A stretch of DNA of 27,797 nt from Silene noctiflora (taxonomy: Eukaryota; Streptophyta; Magnoliopsida; Caryophyllales; Caryophyllaceae), in the NCBI GenBank assembly GCA_009801015.1, contig VHZZ01002974.1, positions 64,794 through 92,590 on the forward strand, written 5' to 3'. The translations under genes and the position numbers were made by a program. The notes beneath the pieces are model-generated. The model was not told the DNA's origin. It made no database searches and was given only the letters and a program-made list of their open reading frames with translations. Within the stretch, counting starts at the first letter, position 1; every line of letters starts with the position of its first letter. Shown one piece after another: positions 10,295 through 22,800 of this stretch.

Positions 10295-10891
10295 ATCACA
10301 CAATCCCTACCTCCTCACCTCAGCTTTTTTCCGGAGTTTCCCATTTTACCCCTAGGGTTTCTCATCGCCTCCCCCCTTTTCCCTCTTTTAAATCGCCGAT
10401 TAAATTTCACACAATACAACTCAATTTCAATAAATCGATTGATTACAGAAAACCTAATTAAAATCTTTATATATCAATCAATCAATCAAATTACGAAATA
10501 CAGGACTTAATAATCAATCAATCAATCAATCTATTGCTTCCATCGTTGTTCTTCTTTTCTACAGATCTGATTGATTGTAATTTGTGGTTTCCGTATTGGT
10601 TAAGATTTATAAACCCTAATTTTCACCTCTTTTTGATTAGATCTGTGTTTTTTTATTAATCTTTGAATCTTTGATTGATAGATCTGGTAGTTATACGTTG
10701 AAATCTGGATTTAAACACAAGAAGACCAATTGATTGATTATTTTCATTATAATCATCGTTAGCAGTAGCAGATCTAAAAAAAACTCAAGAACGTTCGGGT
10801 TTTGGTTGAGACGGTCTTCTCACATCAACGATAAATTTTTATTTTTTTAATTTGATAGAATTAATTTAAATTACTAGATTTATAAGAAAAG
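10295..10891 (+). promoter_or_regulatory. Long ATG-free 5' leader of the CPL1-like gene
   Basis: By eye I find no ATG between the probable TATA box and the start codon at 10892, although roughly nine would be expected by chance. That supports a transcribed leader selected against upstream starts. It contains two ATCA-repeat tracts (about 10478-10493 and 10513-10530), GATCTG repeats and a CT-rich beginning. A leader intron is possible (acceptor-like TTCTACAG near 10563) but not established. Confidence 0.45.
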
Positions 10892-13800
10892 ATGATGAAA
10901 ACGGTGTTGTATGATGGGGAGAAAGTAGTAGGAGAGGTGGAAGTATACGTCGATGACGCTAATAAAAAATCGAATTCATATGGAATAGTAGAATTGTTGA
11001 AGAAAGGGTTGAAGATTAAGGGATTATCAAAGGGAGGTGAAAGATGTCATCCTCTTGCTGTTCTTTATACAATTTCATCACAAACAAACGGAGTTTGCTT
11101 CAAATTGATCGAGTTGAAGTCGTATTTTCATCCACAGCAACAAGAAACGCAACTTTTTGGTTTGCATTCAACCTGTCTCAGAGAAAACAAGGTAACACCA
11201 ACACAGGACCATGAGAAAAATAACTACTCAGTAGCTCGGATTTACAAGTTAGAGTTTGATTTAACGGTTTTTCTAACGTGTGCCCCTGAAGTTACCTCAG
11301 ACAGATTATACTTCGTATTTTGCAATAAATGACTGACTGATATAGTGAACTGGGTTAGTTATGGATGCTGAATACACTAGATGAACAAATAATCTGAAAT
11401 GTGAATATGGGTTTTGAACATTGAGATGAGTTTTGAACTGGGTTACTAGATGAATAAACTTGTGTCGGGGTTTTTAATCGTTCAAATGAATGGGACGGAG
11501 GGAGTAGTATATAATTTATGATAATACAATTAGTAAATTTAAATTAGTTTGTTATGTATTGTGATAGATTGAGTAACATAAAAGTATAATGATGAACAAG
11601 AGTTGTGATTTGAGACTATCTGGGATTTAAAGTAATACCAACACCGGACATGAGAGAACTATCTGGGATTTGGAAGTTACTTTAATTGAGTATGAATTAT
11701 ACTGTATTGACTAACATAAATAATTGAAGAAACTGATGAACAAGAGTTGTGAATAATGAATATGATTGGAAACCTTTTGGTGTAATTTGAATAGATGGGT
11801 TTTGGCCATTGACATGATTCCTGAACGAATTGGGTTCGTTATAGATTCTGAACAACACTAAATTAACAAACATGTGTCGGATTTCTTTTAACTTTATAGT
11901 GTAATTTGTGATAAAAATTAGAGTAATCTTAAACTATATTGACCAACATAAATTAATATGATGAACAGAAGTTGTAATTTGGAACTTTCGGAGCAATGTA
12001 TGTAAGGGGTTTGACATTGACATGAGTTCGGAACTGGGTTGATTCTGGATGCTGTATTTATTAAATGATCTAAAAATAAGAGGACTTTTACTATCTAACA
12101 AGTCTGCATAACATAGCTGATGTGGAGATGGGTCTTGACTAATGACATGAGTGGTGAACTGAGCCATTTGAACTAACTTAAGTGGTGTAATGTTCAATTT
12201 AGCTGGTACTGATGAGGCTATATAGATCTGAACTTTTTCGGAGTTATGTAAATTTTGGGTTATGACTTTGTCACTCAAAACCAGTCTCTGTGTTTTTTGT
12301 ACGTGAACTGTGTGCCATCTTTTGCAGCAGCTCCTTCCCTGATATACTGCTATTAACAATCACATACTGTCTTCCTGCATACAGCAAGTTGTTTGAATTA
12401 AAATTTTGATTAAATGATATTATAATGACATACTCTATCTAATATATGATTGCAGACTATTGTTGTGCCCTTCGGTGATGAGGAGATTCATCTTGTGGCG
12501 ATGCGGTCTAGGAGGATGAATGGTGGAACCGCTTGCTTTTGGGGTTTTAATGTGTCCCCAGGGTTGTATGAAGCTTGCCTTGGGATGTTGAACCCTAGAT
12601 GCCTTGGCATTGTTTTTGACCTCGATGAGACACTGATCGTTGCAAACACGCTGCGTTCATTTGAGGATAGAATTGAGGCTTTGCAAAGGAGACTTAGTGT
12701 TGAAACTGACTCGCAACGTATTGCAGGCATGACGGGTGAAATGAAACGTTATCAGGATGACAAATCTATATTAAAGCAGTATGCTGAAACTGATCAGGTA
12801 GTGGACAATGGGAAAGTTCACAAAATTCAAGCAGAGGTTGTTCCAGCGCTCACTGACGACCACCAAACTGTTGTTCGCCCCCTTATACGATTACAAGACA
12901 AAAACATAGTTCTTACTCGAATAAATCCTCAGGTTGGTTTTCTGTAGAATTTTCCTGAAAAAATTGTATGTTACTTTATTTAAACTGTTACGCGTGAAAA
13001 GACACTTTAGAAAAAGAGCAAACCCAGTGAATAATAGGAGCGAATTCTAGCTTAGTTGCATACATGTATACATATGAAACTAATGAGTTTATATCTCAAA
13101 TGTTTTCATGCCTATGGGTCTGTTGATAACTTAGGTGAATATTGTTATAGGCGTAAGCTGTCCTTGTTTGGTGATGTTTTAATGTTGTACATGCTCAGAT
13201 ACGTGATACAAGTGTTCTTGTGAGACTGAGACCTGCATGGGAGGATCTACGTAGCTACTTAACTGCCAAAGGTCGTAAACGATTTGAGGTTTATGTTTGT
13301 ACAATGGCTGAAAGAGATTATGCTTTGGAAATGTGGAGGCTTCTTGATCCTGATTCTAATTTGATAAATCCAGCCGATGTTTTAGATCGTATTGTGTGTG
13401 TTAAGTCTGGTAAGAGTTAAAATAATTGTAAATTGAACTAGAGGATGTTCATGTAGATGAACTGGAGTTTTGTTATGAAATGCAGTCACATTCATAGTTG
13501 TTTGTGTGTCTTATAGGATCAAAGAAGTCGCTTTTTAATGTTTTTCATAATGGCATCTGTCATCCCAAAATGGCTTTGGTGATTGATGATCGTTTAAAGG
13601 TGTGGGATGAGAAAGATCAGCCTCGAGTGCATGTTGTTCCTGCATTTGCTCCATATTATGCACCCCAGGCCGAGGTATATAATATGCTCCACCTGGTCAC
13701 AAATTTCTTATTCCATTGTCTTTTTGTTTTAAGAAGTTGTAACTTCATGTTGTAGGCAAACAATGCTATTCCTGTCCTCTGTGTTGCTAGGAATGTAGCA

Positions 13801-16800
13801 TGTAATGTTCGAGGTGGTTTTTTTAAGTAAGTTTTCGAAACTTCTTTTGTACTGTGGCAAATATTTTTGCCTTTTGGGAATACTGTTTGTGCATTAACAT
13901 TCTTTAACTTGCAGAAGTTTTCTCTGGAGTTCTTGCTGTGTTTGTGTGCTTCATATTTCTTTTCTTCTGGTATCATCTAACATGTGGTATTTGTCACAGA
14001 GAATTTGATGATGTTCTCTTGCAACGGATTAATGAAGTTTCTTTTGAAGATGATCTAAAAGACATCCCTTGCCCTCCTGATGTGAGCAATTATTTGGTTT
14101 CAGAGGTATTCTTCTCTTCTGAGAACGACAAGTCAAAGACGGTCTTCTGTATCTTCTCAGTTACCTTTCTCTCCTTCAGCAATATGCTAATAAGAATGCT
14201 TCGTCTTACAGGATAATGGCTCTGGTTCCAATGGTAATAGAGAACCGATCTGTTTTGATGGAATGGCAGATGCAGAGGTTGAAAGAAGGCTGAAGGTAAG
14301 ACTTTTATGCCCATTCTGCTAAGCTCTTGAGTTATACATTTTCTCTTCCTCTCTATGTTTTGTTGTTCCGGGCAGTCCTCACACAAGTTTGTTACTATTA
14401 CTTCAAGAAAATTAGGCTCAAGGTTATTTTTTTTCCATATTCTGTTTCACAGGAAGCGACTTTAGGATTAACTTCAGCCCCTTCACTCTCACCTCTCACA
14501 AATGTTAATCTTGGTCCTGGACTGGCATCTTCTCTATCCTTTACTATGGCTGCTCCTTCCACAGCAATCCCTCAGGTTACTCCTCAAACATCAGTGACAC
14601 CTTTCCATACCAACGTGTTCTCTCAAGTAGGACCTCCAGTTAAACCACTGGGTAGCATTGGTCCTCCGGAGCTGGGCCTGGGCTTGCACAATTCTACTGC
14701 CCCGGAAGAAGGGGAAGTACCCGAATCTGAGCTCGATCCTGATACAAGGAGGCGGCTTCTCATATTACAGCACGGGCATGATGTTAGAGATTTGTTGCTG
14801 AATGAGGCTACGTTTCCTGTCAGACCTCCACTACAAGCACCTACTATGGGCCCTGTTCCTGGGTCTTTGCCTATCGCTGGCCCTGGTCCAGGCATCGGTC
14901 CTGGCCCTGGTCCAGTCCAAGCTCCTGGTCCTGTTATGCGGATGCAATCACGAGGGAGCTGGTTTCCAGTTGAGGATCACATGAGCCCGGGACCACTAAA
15001 TCGACCATTGCCTAATGAATACCCAATTGGTCCTGATTGTGCACAATTTGAAAGGCAACACCCACCTCCTTTTCATCAAAGAATGGATAGGTCTACTCGG
15101 CCAGATCGATTTTTTCCTGAAAGACAGAGACCTCCTAGGGAGGTAAATTTGTCTTTGCATTTTGGCTATTGCCTTGTGGCTAAAATCTTTGCTTCTTAAG
15201 TATCTACAGTAGTATTTTCTTTGTCCCACCGTGATTGTCGCAGTAAAAGTGTTTTAATGTTGAAGATACATTTTAGAAAAAAAAAAGTTCTGTATTGCGA
15301 AAGTCAAGTGGGACAGAGTACTAAATGCTTATTCATTGTCATATACTGCATTGCTACCAATATTATTCTAAGCTGAGTCTCCTCATGTGCAGGCTCAAAG
15401 AAGAGATGACAGACTAAGATTAAATCACTCACTACCGGGCCATCAGTCGTTCAAAGGTAATCAGTGAGTCAAAATTGAAATTTTGACACAATAACATTAA
15501 TTGGCCTGAACAATAGCAGCACTGCCAACCACATCACGATAGTTAAAACACAACGTATTAGAGGACTAACCTGTTTGTTTTTCAACTTCTTTGTATACAT
15601 TTTTAAATTGTAAAGCATGATTATTGTTTGCTTTCATCTGATCTTACCTGGTTAGATAATTTGCAAGACTCATATTTGTTTTAAATCCTGGTAAAGTGCA
15701 TAAATTTCTAAGTGCGTTTTTTCCCTCGAATATTAGGTTAAACATAACAATTGCCTGAACTCTGAATTGCTGCTTTAAATGCACCATCATAGTTACCAAT
15801 TGTTCCCTTGTTTTGAATCCTGGTATTGTCTCTCACAAGGAAGATATAAGTCTATAACCATGACTTTAGGTAGGTAATTAATTAATGGTCTTCGAGAGTG
15901 GGACATTGGAATTAAGTAGCCTTGGTCAACAGAAAACAGTTGGGGTCTTGAAGGCTGAAGCATTTGATAGAGGGTGGTTAACTATGTTTAGAATGTATGT
16001 ATGACTATGAGACTGCGGGTTTGAATTTTGTATGTGATAGCTAGACAGAGGGATCCATGTCTTACCCCTTGGCTTTCTCTTGTTGCTCCTTTTAACTGTG
16101 GAAAATCAGTTAACGTTAGTTAATACAATTAAACAACAGTAGAAGGTATTTTAGTGTTGATTATATGTTTTGGCTCTGGAATATGATGGAAAAAAAATGA
16201 CTCAGTATTCTGCTCTGCTTCTTATATTGTGAAGCAGATGCAATTCCTCACGCAAACTACATTATGGGTCATTAGGAACTTCTCAATGTTTTCAATATAA
16301 GGGTAAGGTTGCGTGCATCCAGACTCCTAACACAACTGTCGACACGAGTAAATCTGGCAAAATTGACCCATCCCCAACCTGAGGTTTTGAATCCGAATTG
16401 GCCCCTATCCTCTACTTAGCCGAGAAATGTCCGATTGTGAAATTATATGAAATGCCTTCTATCTGAAACAACAACCTTAATTGCCACGATCTTAAGGATT
16501 CGAAAATGACCCAATTCACCGACTCTTGACCATTGCCGGAGAATGAACCCAACCCCAACTTGAATGACCTGGCTGCCAGGTGTAGGCGGAAACGCGTGAT
16601 GTCCTGAGATAAATGCAGATGCTGATGCTGCTGTTTTCATTGTACATATTGCTGAAAGTGTTTCTGTTGATCCAAATTTAAACAATTATCCTGGTGCACA
16701 TAATTATTCTTGCTTGTGGTCCGGCCATTGGGATAGTTTTCACTTGCTTTGGTATGGGAAAGATACTTTGTATTGATGAGGTACAATTACCGTTGGAGTC

Positions 16801-19800
16801 CACAACGTGTTTTGTGGAAGTAAAGCTCTTTACGTTTGTATATATTAAGCATCAAGATCAGACATTATCATAAGTCAGAACACTAGTGTGATTGATATAA
16901 AGTTTTAAAATTCACCACCATGTATGGAGTGTGTTACTCATAAAATGCTGGGCCAATTTTTTTTCTTTTTTTTTTGTAAATCAAGTTAGCTTCAGAGGAT
17001 GAATGGAATATGCTGGATGTAACATTTAATGATTTTCAAATTAATTATGGATAATAATATTATTAATAATACAGCCTTCATGCTTAGTATTGTGTTTTTT
17101 ACTTTCTTTGTTCTTTTGTGTTTATCCTAGGTGGCAGCGTTAAAAAGGTAAAATTTGATGCAACACAACTGTTAGAGTTTGCTCCAGACACCTGCCCCCC
17201 TGTTGTAGATGCCCAAGTTCAACACCATTTTTTCACGTGGCCTAGGCGAATTTCTAACTATTCTGCATTTTTTGGGCATCGACGAGATAATTATAGGCCT
17301 TAGTTTGTCTACTTAGGTTTTTATAAGTAGGTGTGAAATTTTGTTGTCATATTCAATCTTCAAGGAGGTATTCCAATGGTGTTTCTGCGACTTTTGAGAA
17401 ATAAAAGAAAATTTGTTACTTGTTCAAACTGTGGGTAATCATCCTTTTAGGTATCTTTTAAGAGATCCTTTTGCTGCTATTGTTGCTTAATTGGAACGGT
17501 CAATTTAACAGCTAACTGATTGGAAGTTACTGCTAAATTCGTATGTCCTCAAAGGATCCGTTTACTTATCTCTATGCTCTTGAAATATGCTGGTTTTACC
17601 ACAACTCGGCTACATAGTGTTGTTGCTGAAACGTTGTCAAGTTACTTCTTGATCATTTGGTTACCTTCATGAAATGGGTTCAAGCTAAGTTGTTATCCAT
17701 ATTAATTATCTTGAAATCTTTTTGTCATGCGTTGAGACGCACCAGGACTCTAGTAAGAAGTTTCAAACTTTAATGGTTCTTAAAGGTGGTTCTTTCCGAC
17801 TATATGTAAGATGGAGCGATAGCTAATTGGAATCTATCTTTGTTCCGCTTGACCATCTCCCTCAAGGTCTCATACTAAACATATTAGTAGCAAAGGGGCT
17901 TGTTAGTGTGACTGATTATGTTTAAGCGGCAGTTGGTATTAACATCTGTTTATACTGAAGGTAAAGTCTATATGGTGAGGAGTTCTTTTGACTTGGTAAG
18001 CTTCTGTGTTATCGATATTGTTTGTATGTTGGCAAGTGTGATATACAAACACATATCGTATGTGTTCTTCTGACTGAGTTCATTGGTTGGACGACCAACA
18101 TTAATTGGTCTGCTGGTTGATGTATGAAGTACTGTCTACTGCCACAATTGTTCTATAGTCTCTACCCGTTAGGACTAAGGATTCATGCTGAAACTAGTGG
18201 AAGCATTCATGCATTCATTGGAGCTTTTGCTCTATTTTTCTCCATACATGGTTGAACTTATTCTCTACACTGGCGCGAGTTATCTGAATAGATTTGGTGT
18301 AAACTTTATGCAAGTTGACTTTGTGCCAAATGTGATACACTTCTGATGGGTTGAGCTGGTTTTATCGTACTGGAAGTGCTCATGGGATCTTTTCTTCTTC
18401 TTGTTTAATAAATTGTGAACCACCTTTTTGGGTTTCTTTGCTATAACTGGGTGTTGGTTCTTGTACTTTCTCTTCAACTGCAACAAATAACGTACCCCTG
18501 AAGTGGAGATAATGTTATAGGTTGCTCCCAGTTGTGGCATCATAGAAGCAACTGTTACGGATCTTACCATGTTAAGATTGTGCATTATGCTCCTTTTATG
18601 TTTTTATTATATAATTATGTTTAGCAAGAGTTCTAGGGAGTAGGGACTGTATGGCAAGCCCATGCTCTTGATGTTCTTAAATAGAATGATCACTTCAAGA
18701 TTATTTGCACTTGTATTTATTTATTTTTATTTATTTTATTCTTGTGTGTTATATTCTTGAAAGTATCTTCATTCTTCAACCAGAGACTTTCATTAATGTT
18801 ATCTGATTATGCTTCAATGAACTTGTGAGGATTGCTTGTTCATTTGAGCTATTTTCTTGTTTGATGACTCATGATGTACCACGTGTACTGTTGCTTTGAG
18901 ATATATCTCTCATTTTTTTTGTCTTAAGCTTCTGTATTCTTGATTGTTATGTAACTTCTATAGTTGCTTTTGTGATCGTGACTTGATCTGCGTATGTCAG
19001 TAGTTAGTTTGCATGGTATTTTGTATTGTGCATCTTAATAAATAAAACATCTGCTGTAACTTAAGTCATGTAATACATTCGTCAGTTTGAGTTTCTGCCC
19101 AAAATGTTAGTGTTCCTTTATTTGGCAAGTTATTTTTAGTTATTAGTCCGTTCTTCCTCTTTGTCGTAAAGTTTTGGTATTGTAAACTTTTCCTCCTGTC
19201 TTCTAAACCAATTCTTTTTCTGCAATAAATTGTTTAAGTTGGTCAGGTAATTCATTCATATTTCAGTATCTGCTGGATCACCTCTGAATATTATTGTTCC
19301 TTTATTGTGCAATTTTCTTAGTTTGCTTCGCAAACGTCAAGGGTTAATACTTCTTTATTCTTGTCTTTTTCAAAGGTGATGACTTCCCCGTAAGTAGATC
19401 ATCAAGCAAGAAGGATCTGGAAGTTGTGTCCGAACGGAGCAATACATTTCCAGAAACTCCTTCTGGTGCTTTGCATGACATTGCAGCGAAGGTTGGAGCC
19501 AAGGTAATGCTTAGAATGCCATTAAGAGAGTTGGTAGCTTCGTTTATTCAATTGATTACCATCTTTATTTATTTGTGTATTTATCTGTTCTGTAGGTTGA
19601 ATTTAGGACGCGCTTGGTCCATTCTATCGAGTTGAGGTTCTTCGTGGAGGTGAGCCTTTCTTACTTGCGCGCACACACAAATTTTGACTGTTTACATTGC
19701 CTTTTATGGACACCACCTTTTTCTTATCATCTATTTTTTCAGTAACTCATCTCACACTACTTCTCCAATTTATTCCTTATGTTTAGTTCCTCGAAAATGA

Positions 19801-22800
19801 TTATATTAACGTTTAAGTTTGCATTTATGGACTTGTGACATCTCATTGACTAGGACACAGACCTCTGAGTTATAGTTTAACAGTCTTAACTTCTGTGAAT
19901 ATGAAACGTGACAAAATGTGCTGAAGTTGATCACAGTGTAGTTGAAACCCACAGGGTCCGTCATTATTTTACATTGCTGTAGTTTGTCAAGTTATATTTT
20001 TTGGAGTTCATTTGACTTATCGTTTTGTTAGTTATGAACTTATGATTTTAATGGCTTTAGTAGCCGTTTCCTTTTCATCATGGCAACATTATTGGCACGA
20101 GCCTGTACAGCATACAGTTCGGAATATTAGTGTGTCTTTTTGTTACAATAAGTTATTTAATATACGAAGTTGCTAAGTAAGGTGCTGCTTTTAAGATAAA
20201 GCTTGCCTTTGTAGAGGCGGTCTTTTTAGGGTAACTAGATGAGAGTCTGTCCATTGCGTATGATGTGCATTTTTATCTGTATCTTTTTTTTAATTATCTT
20301 GTAGAAAACCCTCCTGTGTAGTTTAATTTTTCTCTGGAATTGTATGTGCCTGACTCATCTTATGAAGGTGTGGGTTATGTGACTGATTTTATTATGTATG
20401 CACACTACTTAGTGGTATCTAGGATATAGAACCTAATCACTTGGTTGTCAAGTTCCTGTTTTCGAAGGCTGCCATAAAATGCAATCTATTGCATGTACAG
20501 NGTATTTAGTCTTTTCTTGTCTTGCCATTAATCTTGGTATGGAATATCGTTTATGCAGGCTTATTTTGCTGGGGAACGAATTGGAGAAGGAACCGGTGTT
20601 AAAAGAAAGGAAGCACAAAATCGGGCTGCAGAGGCAGCTTTGATGAATCTGGCTGGTGAGAACCCTCCACCTGGATACTCAATAGGAGTATATTTTTTCT
20701 TCTGTGCTGCCCTCTTCATTGTCCCCTAATACTCTTAGTGTATATCCTTCACTAGTTGCAATTGCTTGTACTACATACTTCCTTCATTCCAGTGATTCAG
20801 TAAATAATCCCCATTCTGCAAATTCCCCTCACAAAACACATGTTGAGTAACTGAAAAAGAGAGTATTTTACTAACAGATTTGNAAATACAACATAATAAT
20901 TTATAGGTAATAATTTATCTACAAAGTCCATGCACTGATTTTAGCAAAGTTGCATGTTTATATCACGGTGTTTTTACATCTATGTCCTCTTCCCAAGTTA
21001 TCCGAATCAGTTTTTAAAGTAAGTGCATGATTCAAGTAAGGGGAAGGACATGACGGGATTGACGTGGGATGAAGCAGAGTTACAGGTGTGAGCTTTTTCT
21101 TGGTGAAAAAGTCCTGCGCTGTACTAATGATTCTTCCGTTGTTGTAATAGTCTACACAAAGCTGGGGCCAATTACATGCATTCAGAACATGCTGCATAAG
21201 ACACCACCTCATTTTTTTTTCCTTTTCTTGATTTCTGGGATGTCCTGTGAATCTGTGATTATGTTTTGACGGGATTCCAAGTATTTTTGTTATCTCCTGT
21301 CAATGCTGCGTTATTATGGTGATGCCGTTATGCTATAATCAATACACAGAAAATTTCATATGATTTCTTGTACTCTTAGCATTATCTGTTAATGATTCGG
21401 AGATTATAATCCACAGATCGATACTTGAGCCACGTGAAGTCAGATTCTCCGCAGAGTGACATGACTAAGGGTCAGAGTCCCAATAACATCGGACATCCAA
21501 GTGATTCACATTCTCTTGGTGATAGTGCCTTAGCTAAGGAGGAGACAGTACCTTCAATTGAGCCAACAAAACCAGACTTTACTGTGGATGACTGTAGAAA
21601 CTCCTCGAGCACAGTTTCGGCTCTTAAAGAATTGGTAGGTACCAATAAATTGAACTCATACTTATGTTTGTTCTGACAACACATTTCTATTACTCCGTAT
21701 TTCTGTGCTCGATTTGCTGATAGTTATATATTTGACAGTGCACGAGGGAGGGGCTCGGTATTGATTTTAGAGCTCCATCTCCATCTAGTAGTACCTGCCG
21801 AGGAGATGAAATTTGTGCAGAGGTACTCAATATCAATTTATGTAACTTTCAGATCCTGGGATATTGAGCTTTTGATGTATATTTATTGTTTCGTAAATAA
21901 GTACCAAGTGAAAATGTGCTTGGGGGAAATATTATCTGAAAGATCAGACGGAGGTGTGACTAGCAGTGTTGCAGTTGTTTTAATTGTGCTGGAGCTATTT
22001 GGGTAGAAGTTCAGTTGCAACATCCCCTCTCTATATATTATTTTCACTTTGCCTAAAATACCCTCTATGCCTGAAAAATACTCCGTAGCATAGTTGGTTG
22101 TGGCTTGAAACATAATACGGAGTATGTCAACAATCCAACAATCCTCTTTATATCATCAAGTGGCAATGTTTACCATCTAAATAACATACTCCACTTATGC
22201 TAATGGGTTTCGAAGTCAGGTCACAACTCCAAGTATCACTTGTTGATGACTAATGATTATACCAACTAAGTTGGCTCAAATTGCACTTTTAATTGTCTTC
22301 AGAGTTCAGACTCCAAGGTATTAGTAAACTGTGATTTGCCATAAGTAACTAGTCATTACTCATTTCTATATCATTATATTTAATGCAGGTGAAAATAGAA
22401 GGGCAACTCGTTGGCAAGGGGACGGGATTGACGTGGGATGAAGCAGAGTTACAGGTGTGAGCTTTTTCTTGGTGAAAAAGTCCTGCGCTGTACTAATTGG
22501 TATTGACAATTGACGGTTTCTGTGCCTTGCTTTTCTTCAGGCCGCAAAGAAAGCTCTTTCAAGTCTCAAGTCCATGCTTGGTCAATTGAAACGTCCTGTT
22601 TCTCCAGGGTAAGTATTTGCTTTGCTTTGTTTTAAAGGGATTAAACTTGTACTGTTTTTTTCTTCTTTTCCCAGCGGGTACTTCATAACAAGATGTTAAT
22701 GTCTTCGGCTTGTGATATACTCCCTCCGCCCCGGTCAATTGTTGTCCTTTGGTTTTGGCACAAAAACCAAGGAAAGAGGGAGCCAATTATTAGATGACAA

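Noticed and set aside
14327..14452. Upstream extension of the exon 8 reading frame with its own ATG
   Set aside because: This stretch is intron 7; the frame is open by chance, and exon 8 starts after the TTTCACAG acceptor with correct phase.
16443..16685. Minus-strand open frame of 80 codons
   Set aside because: No recognisable domain, lies within an intron of a well-supported gene and overlaps an exon-like + strand segment; no independent support.
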